From Sphingobacteriales bacterium (lineage in GTDB: Bacteria; Bacteroidota; Bacteroidia; Chitinophagales; Chitinophagaceae): a DNA stretch of 64,000 nucleotides. Below, piece after piece: positions 36,656-45,616 of the stretch; position 1 is the stretch's first letter, and each line of letters opens with the position of its first letter. The stretch is from assembly GCA_016192105.1 (NCBI GenBank), contig JACPUV010000046.1:1-64000 (forward strand), written 5' to 3'. Below the pieces are notes generated by a model. It had not been told where the DNA came from. It was given only the letters and a program-made list of their open reading frames with translations, and made no database searches. The translations under genes and the position numbers were made by a program.

Positions 36656-37936
36656 ATGACTGTTTTGCTGATTTTGATATTTTGCCTGGGGTACACCATC
36701 ATTGCTTTTGAACATTCATTCAAGATCAATAAGGCCGCCACAGCGCTGCTGACGGCAACCCTTAGCTGGTCCGTTTATGCGCTGGGCTCTTCCGATAAAA
36801 TACAGGTTACTGATCACCTTACGGAGCACCTGGGAGATATTTCCGGTATCCTTTTTTTCCTTCTCGGGGCCATGGTGATCGTTGAACTCATTGATGCACA
36901 TGACGGGTTTGACCTGATTACCCGCCGGATCCGGACTTCCAATAAAAAAAAATTAACCTGGCTGGTAGCCATCATCAGCTTTTTCCTGTCTGCGGTATTG
37001 GATAACCTGACCACCACGATTGTCCTGATCTCCCTGTTGCGAAAGCTGATCGCGGACAGGCAGGAGCGGCTTATCTATGCGGGCCTGGTCATTATTGCCG
37101 CTAATGCCGGCGGGGCCTGGTCGCCGATCGGGGATGTTACCACCACTATGTTATGGATCGGCGGGCAGATCACCGCGGTTAATATTATCGCGAAAGTATT
37201 TCTTCCCAGCCTGGCCAGTTTACTGGTTCCGGTTTTAATAATCAGCCGGCAGATGAAGGGGAATGTCAGCCAGCGGCCCGAAGTGCTTCAGAATAAAAAC
37301 TATACTCATAGCAGCCGGGAACGGAACCTGGTATTCTGGCTGGGGATAGGTTGCCTTTTGCTGGTGCCGGTATTCAAAACGGTTACCCATTTACCTCCCT
37401 ATATGGGCATTCTTTTCGGACTGGGGATCATGTGGGTTTGTACAGAAATGATTCATAGTAAAAAAGATGAACGGGATAAAGGGGGCTTATCCGTAAACCG
37501 GGCCTTGCAAAGAATTGATACACCCAGTATTCTTTTCTTCCTCGGTATTCTTTTGTGCATTGCGGTCCTGGAATCCACCTATGTGCTGCATGACCTGGCC
37601 GGCTGGCTGGACAGGACCATCGGCAATATTTCTGCCATTTCCATTACCATCGGGCTCCTGTCTGCCATTGTAGATAATGTACCGCTGGTAGCCGGAGCAC
37701 AGGGCATGTATTCGCTGGACCAGTTCCCGGCAGATCATTATTACTGGGAATTCTTAGCCTATTGTGCCGGGACCGGTGGCAGTATTCTGATCATTGGCTC
37801 CGCGGCTGGGGTGGCTGCGATGGGACTGGAAAAAATAGATTTCTTCTGGTACGTAAAAAAAATCGGCTGGCTGGCATTGCTGGGATACCTCGCCGGGGCG
37901 GCGGTGTTTATTGCACAGCAGTTTTTGTTGAATTAA
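36656..37936 (+). CDS. nhaD: Sodium:proton antiporter NhaD family
   Basis: A 426-residue integral membrane protein with about 11-12 helices. The NhaD/IT-superfamily marks are the N-terminal FCLGYTIIAFEHSFKINKAA, the segment DNLTTTIVLISLLRK, the NAGGAWSPIGDVTTTMLWI re-entrant motif, and the second half with SAIVDNVPLVAGAQGMY and GTGGSILIIGSAAGVAAMG. It exchanges cytosolic sodium for protons. It opens a plus-strand run next to carbonic anhydrase and SulP genes, suggesting sodium-gradient and bicarbonate handling in one place (inference). The upstream sequence TTAATTTG at 36616-36623 is close to a -7 element. Confidence 0.93.
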   Translation: MTVLLILIFCLGYTIIAFEHSFKINKAATALLTATLSWSVYALGSSDKIQVTDHLTEHLGDISGILFFLLGAMVIVELIDAHDGFDLITRRIRTSNKKKLTWLVAIISFFLSAVLDNLTTTIVLISLLRKLIADRQERLIYAGLVIIAANAGGAWSPIGDVTTTMLWIGGQITAVNIIAKVFLPSLASLLVPVLIISRQMKGNVSQRPEVLQNKNYTHSSRERNLVFWLGIGCLLLVPVFKTVTHLPPYMGILFGLGIMWVCTEMIHSKKDERDKGGLSVNRALQRIDTPSILFFLGILLCIAVLESTYVLHDLAGWLDRTIGNISAISITIGLLSAIVDNVPLVAGAQGMYSLDQFPADHYYWEFLAYCAGTGGSILIIGSAAGVAAMGLEKIDFFWYVKKIGWLALLGYLAGAAVFIAQQFLLN

Positions 37937-37964
37937 TTAGAAAGAAAATGCAGTTTTTGTTTCA

Positions 37965-38050
37965 GCTGCGAGTTACGAGCTATGAGTTTCGGGACCTAAA
38001 GGCCGCTTTCGAACTAACGGTCCCGCAACACGTAACCCGCTGCTCGTTGC
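37965..38050. repeat. Inverted pair of heptad-spaced arrays
   Basis: Two 32-bp blocks (37965-37996 and 38019-38050) are imperfect inverted repeats ending in a perfect GGGACC/GGTCCC pair around a 22-nt loop. Within the left block GAG, GAG, GAG and GGG start at 37970, 37977, 37984 and 37991; within the right, CCC, CAC, CCC and CTC start at 38022, 38029, 38036 and 38043, both with exact 7-bp spacing. The element fills the gap between the convergent nhaD and carbonic anhydrase genes, where a bidirectional terminator would be expected. Confidence 0.65.
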
Positions 38051-38054
38051 TTTT

Positions 38055-38690
38055 TCAAAGTCCTTCGAATTCATACAGCTTATCAATATCCGATCCGGCC
38101 TTCATCTCGATCACTGGTTTGATCAGTCCATCGTGCAGGTCATACACCCAGCCATGCAGGTCAGGGCGCTGGTCATTGCTCCAGGCCCGCTGGATCAGTG
38201 CGGTCCGGGCCAGGTTGAACACCTGTTCCTTTACATTCAGTTCCACCATCCGGTCTGTTCGTTTATCCTCATCGGGAATAGCTTCCAGTTCCCTGCGGTG
38301 AATACGGTAAATGTCCTTGATATTCCGCAGCCACATGTTCAGTACCTGGTTGAAATCCCGGTTCGACAAAGCGGCTTTTATCCCGCCGCAGCCATAGTGC
38401 CCGCAAACTACCACGTGATTTATTTTCAGATGATTTACGGCATAGTCCACCACACTCATCAGGTTTACATCGGTATTAACCACCAGGTTGGCCACATTCC
38501 GGTGGATGAATATTTCCCCGGGTTCGGTCTGGGTGATCTGGTCAGGTGGAACCCGGCTGTCGCTGCAGCCGATCCATAAAAATTCAGGTGACTGTACATG
38601 GAGCAGCCGTTCAAAGAAGGCCGGGTCCTCCGCTTTCTTTTTCGCCGCCCAGTGCTTATTATCGTTTAACAGTATTTCGTATGGTTTCAT
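38055..38690 (-). CDS. can: Beta-class carbonic anhydrase
   Basis: A 211-residue enzyme interconverting carbon dioxide and bicarbonate. Zinc ligands are visible: Cys42 in GCSDSR with Asp44 and Arg46, and His98 and Cys101 in CGHYGCGG; IFIHRNVANLV is also typical. The length and C-terminal segment resemble the E. coli Can-type enzyme. It has no signal peptide, so it is cytosolic. It is convergent with nhaD and divergent from the small ORF and SulP transporter, with a second beta-carbonic anhydrase 2.2 kb further on. Confidence 0.95.
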   Translation of the reverse strand: MKPYEILLNDNKHWAAKKKAEDPAFFERLLHVQSPEFLWIGCSDSRVPPDQITQTEPGEIFIHRNVANLVVNTDVNLMSVVDYAVNHLKINHVVVCGHYGCGGIKAALSNRDFNQVLNMWLRNIKDIYRIHRRELEAIPDEDKRTDRMVELNVKEQVFNLARTALIQRAWSNDQRPDLHGWVYDLHDGLIKPVIEMKAGSDIDKLYEFEGL

Positions 38691-38773
38691 CGGAGATTAA
38701 AAATAGAGGAAACACACCGGATTTCAATTTGTTTGGAAGAGCAGCCGGTAAGCATTATTTTGCATCCTTCTTT

Positions 38774-39145
38774 ATGAAAAAGGAAAGCCTGGACTATAGC
38801 AAAATTCAGCGATCATCCTCCTTACTGATGATCCTGACACTGCTTTGGCTGACCATCAGCGCTCCTTTTTTACTGACCGCAGGGCAGGAACAGGCCAAAC
38901 AGGGCAGGGCCACTTCCGCCTCATTCCCGGTGAATGGTAATGAGGAAGAGGCCGGCGGCCCCATTGGAACGAATACGGAAGAAAAATCTCCCGGCGCCAA
39001 TTCATTTTCTGAAGAATACCTGCACGACCATTCCGCGGATGTTCATTTTCCGGCGCTGATGTCCATTTTCAGCGAAGCAGGAATGTCCGAAATTTATGTG
39101 GCCTATCACGGCGAACTCCTGGTTCCGCCCCCCAACCGGTCCTGA
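38774..39145 (+). CDS. Small single-TM protein upstream of SulP (123 aa)
   Basis: Start taken at ATG 38774 (MKKESLDYSKIQR); the longer frame from 38546 runs antisense through the carbonic anhydrase gene. A cytosolic basic N-terminus precedes one membrane helix (LLMILTLLWLTISAPFLLTA); the rest is a hydrophilic, low-complexity region rich in E, G and S, then a conserved-looking tail with DVHFPALMSIFSEAGMSEIYVAYHGELLV. The gene ends 98 bp before sulP on the same strand, so it is probably transcribed with it. I do not recognise the family. It could be an accessory subunit of the transporter or a stress sensor (inference). Confidence 0.65.
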   Translation: MKKESLDYSKIQRSSSLLMILTLLWLTISAPFLLTAGQEQAKQGRATSASFPVNGNEEEAGGPIGTNTEEKSPGANSFSEEYLHDHSADVHFPALMSIFSEAGMSEIYVAYHGELLVPPPNRS

Positions 39146-39243
39146 CCGGATCCTCAAATAGTATGGCCTTTAATTGACAGGGATGGAATCCATTCCTGGG
39201 AAAAATTATTTATCCCTTAGCCGGGAATAAACTGTATTACAAT

Positions 39244-40863
39244 ATGAATCAGCAAAAAAATTTTCTGACCACCCTGAAGAGTGATCTGCCTTCGGGAGTG
39301 GTGGTGTTTTTAGTGGCGCTTCCGTTGTGCCTGGGGATTTCCCTGGCATCCGGGGCTCCTTTTTTTAGTGGTATTATATCCGGGATCATCGGTGGCATCC
39401 TGGTTGGAGCATTAAGCCACTCACCCCTGAGCGTCAGCGGTCCTGCCGCGGGCCTGGCCGCCCTGGTGCTGGGAGCGATCAGCAGCATTGGAGATTTCAG
39501 CCTGTTTTTATGTGCCGTTCTCATCGCCGGTATCCTGCAAATCCTGCTGGGGCTGGCAAAACTGGGTGGGATCGCCAATTATATTCCCGGGAGCGTGATA
39601 AAGGGGATGCTCACCGGTATCGGGCTCCTGATCATTGCCAAGCAAATACCCCATGCTTTCGGGTATGATAAGGATGAAAAGGGGAATGTGACCGAACTGT
39701 TTCCCTTTGGGCAGGAGGATTTACAGGAGTTGCTGCAACCCCTGCAGCATATCCATGCCGGTGTTTTCCTGCTTTGTATTTTATCAGTCATCATTATGAT
39801 CGCCTGGGAAAAACCGGTGTTCAAAAAGCGGGTTGGTTTTATTCCCGGAGCGCTGGTGGCCGTCCTGCTTTCTGTTTTAATTAATGAAGCGTGGATCCGT
39901 ACGGGCAGCAAACTGGCGGTGCAAAACGAACACCTGGTGCAGCTAAAAGTGGCCGGGAGCGCCACTGCGTTTCTCAGTTTTTTTACCCTGCCTGATTTCA
40001 GCGGGTTCCTGAACGGTACCGTGATCGCGTATGGAATCGTGATCGCCCTGATCGCTTCCCTGGAAACCCTGTTGAGTATTGAGGCCATTGATAACCTGGA
40101 TCCCGAACGGAGGGTAACCAATACCAACCGGGAATTGCTGGCCCAGGGCGCAGGGAATGCAGTGGCAGGACTAACGGGGGGATTACCGGTTACCAGCGTC
40201 ATTGTACGAAGCAGCGCCAATGTGAATGCGGGGGCCCGGTCAAAAATGTCCACCATTACCCACGGTGTTTTACTGTTATTGTCCGTCATCCTGCTACCCG
40301 GTCTGCTGAACAAGATCCCCTTATCCTCGCTGGCGTCCATCCTGTTACTGACTGGGTATAAACTGGCAAAACCTGCCGTATTCAGCAGCTTCTGGAAGGC
40401 GGGTAAATACCAGTTTATCCCCTTCATCATTACCGTAACAGTCATCCTGGCAATTGATCTCTTCAATCTGTTGCCTGCTTTGAGCGGGAAGGGCCTGCTC
40501 GTGGGTGTATTGACCGGGTTGCTGGCTGCGGCCGGCTCTATTTTATACGGTAACCTGAAAAACTCCTATTATTTTCATTCAGAGAATCACCAGGACGGGG
40601 ACCTGATCCGGATCCGCCTTTCCGAAGAGGTTTCGTTCCTGAACAAAGCGGCGATCCGGGAAACCCTCGATCATGTTCCGGGGAACGCAACGGTTATTAT
40701 CGACGCGGCTCATACCCGCTATATCGATTTTGATGTGCTGGAACTGATCAAGGAATTCAGGGATATTAAAGCGCCGCTGAAAAAGATCCGCCTGACACTG
40801 GTGGGGTTTAAAGAAGCGTATAAAATCGAAAATTTTTCACAGGTACAGTCTGTACATAAATAA
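39244..40863 (+). CDS. SulP family inorganic anion transporter with STAS domain
   Basis: A 539-residue secondary transporter. The N-terminal region has the SLC26/SulP marks DLPSGVVVFLVALPLCLGISLASGAP and SPLSVSGPAAGLAALVLGAI, with about 12 helices to residue 430; the conserved anion-site stretch AGLTGGLPVTSVIVRSSANVNAGA is intact. A C-terminal STAS domain (GDLIRIRLSEEVSFLNKAA, VIIDAAHTRYIDFDVLELIKEF) completes the architecture. The substrate may be bicarbonate or sulfate; the adjoining carbonic anhydrase gene 10 bp downstream and NhaD upstream favour bicarbonate, as in known SulP-CA arrangements, but this is inference. Confidence 0.93.
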   Translation: MNQQKNFLTTLKSDLPSGVVVFLVALPLCLGISLASGAPFFSGIISGIIGGILVGALSHSPLSVSGPAAGLAALVLGAISSIGDFSLFLCAVLIAGILQILLGLAKLGGIANYIPGSVIKGMLTGIGLLIIAKQIPHAFGYDKDEKGNVTELFPFGQEDLQELLQPLQHIHAGVFLLCILSVIIMIAWEKPVFKKRVGFIPGALVAVLLSVLINEAWIRTGSKLAVQNEHLVQLKVAGSATAFLSFFTLPDFSGFLNGTVIAYGIVIALIASLETLLSIEAIDNLDPERRVTNTNRELLAQGAGNAVAGLTGGLPVTSVIVRSSANVNAGARSKMSTITHGVLLLLSVILLPGLLNKIPLSSLASILLLTGYKLAKPAVFSSFWKAGKYQFIPFIITVTVILAIDLFNLLPALSGKGLLVGVLTGLLAAAGSILYGNLKNSYYFHSENHQDGDLIRIRLSEEVSFLNKAAIRETLDHVPGNATVIIDAAHTRYIDFDVLELIKEFRDIKAPLKKIRLTLVGFKEAYKIENFSQVQSVHK

Positions 40864-40873
40864 AGAATCAATC

Positions 40874-41563
40874 ATGAGAGTGCATACTAAAGAAACACAA
40901 TCGAACCTGACACCCCGGATGGTGCTGGAAATCCTGAAAGAAGGAAATAACCGGTTTATCGGCAACCTGAAAGCGCAGCGGGACCTGCTCGGCCAGGTAA
41001 ATGCCACCCGGGATGGTCAATGGCCTGTAGCCACTATCCTGAGTTGTATTGACAGCCGGACCTCTGCCGAACTGATATTTGACCAGGGGCTTGGCGATAT
41101 CTTTTCCGTGCGGATTGCCGGTAATATTGTGAACACCGATATCCTGGGCAGTATGGAATTTGCCTGCAAGATCGCCGGCTCCAAACTGATCGTGGTGCTG
41201 GGGCACAGCAAGTGCGGTGCAGTCAAAGGGGCTTGTGACCATGTGGAAATGGGAAACCTGACTGAGTTGTTATCCAAACTGCAGCCCGCCGTGTACGAGG
41301 AAAAAGAGACCCGGGAGCTGGAACAACGGCATTCCGGGAACCCGGTTTTTGTGGAAAATGTAGCATCCATCAACGTTCGCCGTTCTGTGAGGAGTATCAT
41401 TGAGCGGAGTTATATCATCGAGCAAATGGTGGAATCGGGGGAGATCGGGGTGCTGGGCGCCATGTACAATATTGATACCGGCAAAGTGGATTTTTATGCG
41501 GATGTTGAATACATAAAGGACGAGCGGAACCCCGGGTTCAGTGTAAAGGAGCTGCGGCATTAA
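40874..41563 (+). CDS. Beta-class carbonic anhydrase, SulP-linked
   Basis: A 229-residue cytosolic enzyme with intact zinc and dyad residues: Cys58, Asp60 and Arg62 in SCIDSRT, and His111 and Cys114 in LGHSKCGAV. It starts 10 bp after the SulP stop, so translation is likely coupled. It is more distant from the CA at 38055-38690 than a recent duplicate would be (insertion after CGAVKGACD, different flanks), so the two probably arose separately. Coupled transport and hydration of CO2 and bicarbonate is the probable role. Confidence 0.94.
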   Translation: MRVHTKETQSNLTPRMVLEILKEGNNRFIGNLKAQRDLLGQVNATRDGQWPVATILSCIDSRTSAELIFDQGLGDIFSVRIAGNIVNTDILGSMEFACKIAGSKLIVVLGHSKCGAVKGACDHVEMGNLTELLSKLQPAVYEEKETRELEQRHSGNPVFVENVASINVRRSVRSIIERSYIIEQMVESGEIGVLGAMYNIDTGKVDFYADVEYIKDERNPGFSVKELRH

Positions 41564-41604
41564 AATTCCGGTGGACCGGGTCAGGGGTTGGTGTGCGCTA
41601 TTGT

Positions 41605-41853
41605 TCAATTCAATTCATCCGAGGATTCCGGCAGGTGATCATATTCCCCTTTAATGGCAAACCAGCCGAAGATCATCAGTCCCACAGCAATGGGAGTGAA
41701 GATGCCAATGATGATGATCCAGATCACCGGGTTATTGATATCCTTTTTGCCGGCCGGATCAATATGGACGATGGCCCGGTCCACCAGGAAATAAATCACG
41801 GCCGGTGCCAGCAGGAACCACAGGATACCCAATGCTCTTTTTATTTTATTCAT
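41605..41853 (-). CDS. Two-helix small membrane protein, DUF6814-like
   Basis: An 82-residue protein with two predicted helices, ALGILWFLLAPAVIYFLV and NNPVIWIIIIGIFTPIAVGLMIFGWF, separated by a short loop with DPAGKKDI, and a soluble acidic tail (GEYDHLPESSDELN). It starts 9 bp after the MFS gene stops and is surely in its operon. I recall similar 80-residue proteins beside MHS transporters in Bacteroidota (DUF6814); the exact family call is from memory. It may be an accessory subunit. Confidence 0.7.
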   Translation of the reverse strand: MNKIKRALGILWFLLAPAVIYFLVDRAIVHIDPAGKKDINNPVIWIIIIGIFTPIAVGLMIFGWFAIKGEYDHLPESSDELN

Positions 41854-41862
41854 ATAAACAGT

Positions 41863-43449
41863 TTAGTCGTCTACGTTTTCGTCAATTTTATTGGTCAGGT
41901 AAATACTGCCGATAACCAAACAAAGAGCGGCGATCCCGACCGGGTACCACAATCCGACCAGCGGGTCAGCGGGGAAAGTAGTGGTCAGCAATAAGCCGAT
42001 AAACGGAACCAGTCCGCCGAACACCCCGTTGCCGATATGATAGGGCAGGCTCATGGATGTGTAGCGGATCCGGGTTGGGAATATTTCCACCAGGAAAGCG
42101 GCAATAGGACCATAGACCATGGTGACATACAGGATTAATAGAAAAACAAGACCCACGAATTTCCAATAGGTTGAGGAGGGAATCTTTTTTTCTGAAATGA
42201 CGGGCTTTGCATCTTCTTTAAGCACAAACTGAATCTTATTATAGTCCGTTATTCCGGCACTGCTTAATGGCGGGTAAAGCGTTTCGCCTTCAGCCAGGAC
42301 CAATGTGTCTGTTCTTTTTTGTTTAAAACGGATCTGGTTAAAACTGCTGATGGTTACCTTGTGTTGCAGGATTTTTATACCCTCTTTTTTACTGAGCAGC
42401 GTATCTGATTTAATGATGCTGTTGCTGTCAGCGGGCATTCCAATGGTATGACCTGTAATTGCCGTATCGGTCAGGAATGTATTAAAGATGGGCCGGTACG
42501 TCAGTATTGCCAGCAACATCCCCGTCATCATGATCCACTTTCTGCCGATCCGGTCACTCAGCCAGCCCCAGAATACAAAGAAAGGAGTAGCGAAGAAAAT
42601 GGCCCATAGCAGGAGGGTCCTGCTTTGCTCGAATTCGATCTTGCAGGAATTTTCCAGGAAGCTTTGCGCATAAAACTGGCCCGTGTACCAGATAACACCC
42701 TGTCCCATCACCGCACCAAAGAGGGCCATCAGCACCATTTTGAAATTGGCTTTATGCCGGAAGCTCTCTTTTAAAGGATTGACAGAAGTTTTGCCCTCTT
42801 CTTTTAATTTGGAAAACAAGGGTGACTCGGACATTTTCAACCGGATATAAACAGAAATAGCAACCAGCAACAGGGAAATCCAGAAAGGGTAACGCCAGCC
42901 ACCCCATTCGGCATTGAAGGAACTGTCCGGCATATTCAGTTTCACGAGCATGATGACGCCAAGCGCCACAAAAAGACCGAGTGTTGCTGTGGTTTGTATC
43001 CAGCTGGTATAAAATCCTCTTTTATGTGCAGGAGAATGTTCCGCAACATAAGTGGCGGCCCCGCCGTATTCACCACCCAGGGCCAGTCCTTGTATAAGTC
43101 GTAACAGCAGGACCAGCAAAGGCGCCGCGATGCCAATGGTTTTATAACCCGGAACCAGCCCGATCAGAAAAGTGGACCCTCCCATTAATACCAGGGTCAG
43201 CAGGAAAGTATATTTCCGGCCGATAAGGTCACCCAAACGGCCAAAGACCAGGGCGCCAAAGGGACGGACAATAAAACCGGCAGCGAAAATGGCAAGTGTG
43301 CTCAGGAGGGCCGCCGTAGCATTTCCTTCCGGGAAGAATTGGGTGGAAATGGTCTTGGCCAGCATGCCGAAAATGTAGAAATCGTACCATTCTATCATCG
43401 TCCCTACAGAGGACGCCATAATTACACTCCGGATCGTTGATGGTTTCAT
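41863..43449 (-). CDS. MFS transporter, metabolite:H+ symporter (MHS) type with periplasmic insertion
   Basis: A 528-residue transporter, about 90 longer than usual for ProP/ShiA-like MHS proteins. Standard motifs are VGTMIEWYDFYIFGML at the start, RPFGALVFGRLGDLIGRKY, LALGGEYGGAATYVAEHSP and GWLSDRIGRKWIM. Between the helices near residues 310-320 and 430-445 lies a hydrophilic insertion of about 105 residues (322-428, nucleotides 42166-42486) with beta-like sequence (HKVTISSFNQIRFKQKRTDT). The last helices continue normally. Gene neighbours are a two-helix protein (9 bp downstream) and acetyl-CoA synthetase upstream on the other strand, so a carboxylate substrate such as acetate is plausible but not shown. 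Confidence 0.85.
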   Translation of the reverse strand: MKPSTIRSVIMASSVGTMIEWYDFYIFGMLAKTISTQFFPEGNATAALLSTLAIFAAGFIVRPFGALVFGRLGDLIGRKYTFLLTLVLMGGSTFLIGLVPGYKTIGIAAPLLVLLLRLIQGLALGGEYGGAATYVAEHSPAHKRGFYTSWIQTTATLGLFVALGVIMLVKLNMPDSSFNAEWGGWRYPFWISLLLVAISVYIRLKMSESPLFSKLKEEGKTSVNPLKESFRHKANFKMVLMALFGAVMGQGVIWYTGQFYAQSFLENSCKIEFEQSRTLLLWAIFFATPFFVFWGWLSDRIGRKWIMMTGMLLAILTYRPIFNTFLTDTAITGHTIGMPADSNSIIKSDTLLSKKEGIKILQHKVTISSFNQIRFKQKRTDTLVLAEGETLYPPLSSAGITDYNKIQFVLKEDAKPVISEKKIPSSTYWKFVGLVFLLILYVTMVYGPIAAFLVEIFPTRIRYTSMSLPYHIGNGVFGGLVPFIGLLLTTTFPADPLVGLWYPVGIAALCLVIGSIYLTNKIDENVDD

Positions 43450-43507
43450 CCGGTTAATATAGCCATTAATAAAAAATAAAAAAAATAACCGGTAACCCGG
43501 ACAGCTG

Positions 43508-43541
43508 TTTGGCAGGGTTTGCCGCTCATGTTGTAAATTTA
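43508..43541 (+). promoter_or_regulatory. Candidate promoter of acs
   Basis: TTTG at 43508-43511 and TAAATTTA at 43534-43541 are 22 bp apart, close to the Bacteroidota -33 TTTG / -7 TAnnTTTG layout, and the start codon of acs follows 34 bp later. The -7 element has a terminal A in place of G. It is a candidate only. Confidence 0.35.
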
Positions 43542-43575
43542 TAGCTCCTTAGTTAGTCACTTAAACATTGCTGTC

Positions 43576-45501
43576 ATGTCATACCCCTACCAGATAAAAT
43601 CCCGCGAACAATACGAGGCCGCCTATAAAAAAAGTGTGGAGGATCCCGAAGGGTTCTGGGATGCCATCGCCTCTCATTTTAGCTGGAGAAAAAAATGGGA
43701 TAAGGTCCTTGACTGGAATTTCACAGAACCCCGGGTGGAATGGTTCAAAGGGGCCAAACTGAATATTACAGAGAATTGTATCGACCGGCACCTGCGGACC
43801 ATGGGTGACAAGCCTGCTATTATCTGGGAACCCAATAATCCCGAGGACAGAACCCGGGTGGTCACCTATAACCGGCTGCACAAGCGGGTATGCCAGTTTG
43901 CCCAGGTATTAAAAAACAATGGCGTTAAAAAAGGGGACAGGGTTTGCATTTATATGGGCATGGTCCCTGAACTGGCTTATGCCGTACTGGGTTGTGCCAG
44001 GATCGGGGCGATCCACAGTGTCATTTTTGGCGGCTTCTCCGCCCAGAGCATTGCAGACCGGCTTTATGATGCCAGCGCAGAATACATTGTTACCTGCGAT
44101 GGTGCTTACCGCGGTAATAAGGATATTCCACTGAAAAGCGTAATCGATGACGCCCTGATCGGTAACCGGACGGTAAAGAAAGTCATTGTATATACCCGCA
44201 CCCGTACCCCGGTCTCCATGATCAAGGGAAGAGATGTGTGGTGGGAAGATGAGATGGAACATGCCGAACAGCAGGTGGAAAAGGAAGGGAAAGTAACTTT
44301 TCCTGCCGAGGAAATGGACGCGGAAGACCCCCTGTTCATTTTATATACATCCGGTTCCACCGGTAAGCCAAAGGGAGTGGTGCACAGTTGTGCCGGTTAT
44401 ATGGTTTATACTGCTTATTCTTTTGTAAATGTATTCCAGTATGAACCCGGCGATATTCATTTTTGTACGGCTGATATCGGCTGGATCACCGGGCACAGTT
44501 ATATATTATACGGACCGCTGAGTGCCGGGGCCACCACGATGATGTTTGAAGGAATTCCCACCTGGCCCGATGCAGGCCGCTTCTGGGATATCATTGATAA
44601 ATACAAGGTCAATATTCTCTACACGGCTCCCACGGCTATCCGCTCCCTGATGGGCTTTGGCCTGGGCCCTGTACAGGGGCATAAACTCGACAGCCTGAAA
44701 GTACTGGGCACTGTGGGGGAACCGATCAACCAGGAAGCCTGGCATTGGTATGATGAAAATATCGGTAAGAAAAAATGCCCGATCGTGGATACCTGGTGGC
44801 AAACAGAAACCGGGGGCATCCTGATCTCCAATATGGCCGGGGTAACTCCCGCCAAACCCACGTATGCCACCTTGCCGTTGCCCGGGGTGGATCCCATCCT
44901 GGTGGATGAGAATGGCAAAGAGATCGAAGGGAATAATGTCAATGGTAACCTCTGTATCCGGCATCCCTGGCCGGCGATTATAAGAACGACCTATGGGGAT
45001 CATGAACGTTGCCGGATCAATTATTTTTCGGCGTACCCGGATTTGTATTTCACCGGTGACGGCGCTTCCCGGGATGAACAGGGCCAGTATCGCATCACCG
45101 GCCGGGTGGATGATGTGCTGAATGTAAGCGGTCATCGCCTCGGTACAGCGGAAGTGGAAAATGCCATCAATATGCACGCCGGCGTGGTGGAAAGTGCCGT
45201 GGTCGGATACCCGCATGATATAAAAGGGCAGGGGGTATATGCCTATGTCATCTATGAGCATGTACACGGGGATGAAAACCTGACCCGCCAGGATATCCTG
45301 CAAACCGTTACCCGCGTGATCGGTCCGATCGCCAAACCGGATAAGATCCAGTTTGTACCCGGTTTACCGAAAACCCGTAGTGGTAAGATCATGCGCCGGA
45401 TCCTGCGCAAGATTGCAGAAGGGGAGGTGGATAACCTGGGAGATACCACCACTTTGCTGGATCCGGGTGTGGTGGAAGAAATCAAGCGGGGAAAGCTCTG
45501 A
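43576..45501 (+). CDS. acs: Acetyl-CoA synthetase (AMP-forming)
   Basis: A 641-residue ANL-family enzyme making acetyl-CoA from acetate, ATP and CoA. The N-terminal ACS cap (SREQYEAAYKKSVEDPEGFWDAIA) is followed by the P-loop YTSGSTGKPKG, the substrate-pocket WWQTETGG, the hinge and C-terminal YFTGDGASRDEQGQYRITGR, and the catalytic and acetylation-site lysine in PKTRSGKIMRR. The length matches Acs. It probably allows growth on acetate or scavenging of excreted acetate, and stands divergent from the MFS gene. Confidence 0.95.
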   Translation: MSYPYQIKSREQYEAAYKKSVEDPEGFWDAIASHFSWRKKWDKVLDWNFTEPRVEWFKGAKLNITENCIDRHLRTMGDKPAIIWEPNNPEDRTRVVTYNRLHKRVCQFAQVLKNNGVKKGDRVCIYMGMVPELAYAVLGCARIGAIHSVIFGGFSAQSIADRLYDASAEYIVTCDGAYRGNKDIPLKSVIDDALIGNRTVKKVIVYTRTRTPVSMIKGRDVWWEDEMEHAEQQVEKEGKVTFPAEEMDAEDPLFILYTSGSTGKPKGVVHSCAGYMVYTAYSFVNVFQYEPGDIHFCTADIGWITGHSYILYGPLSAGATTMMFEGIPTWPDAGRFWDIIDKYKVNILYTAPTAIRSLMGFGLGPVQGHKLDSLKVLGTVGEPINQEAWHWYDENIGKKKCPIVDTWWQTETGGILISNMAGVTPAKPTYATLPLPGVDPILVDENGKEIEGNNVNGNLCIRHPWPAIIRTTYGDHERCRINYFSAYPDLYFTGDGASRDEQGQYRITGRVDDVLNVSGHRLGTAEVENAINMHAGVVESAVVGYPHDIKGQGVYAYVIYEHVHGDENLTRQDILQTVTRVIGPIAKPDKIQFVPGLPKTRSGKIMRRILRKIAEGEVDNLGDTTTLLDPGVVEEIKRGKL

Positions 45502-45616
45502 CAAAGACAATTTTTTAGTGATTTGTAAGCAGAAGCCAAAAAACAGCGCAAATAATAGCATCTGTGCCGGGTAAAAATTATTTTTGGCGGATCACTATTG
45601 CCGGAAGTATTACCTT

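Noticed and set aside
39579..40466. Minus-strand frame of 295 codons opposite sulP
   Set aside because: Fully inside sulP, whose domains are certain; the antisense product has no family resemblance.
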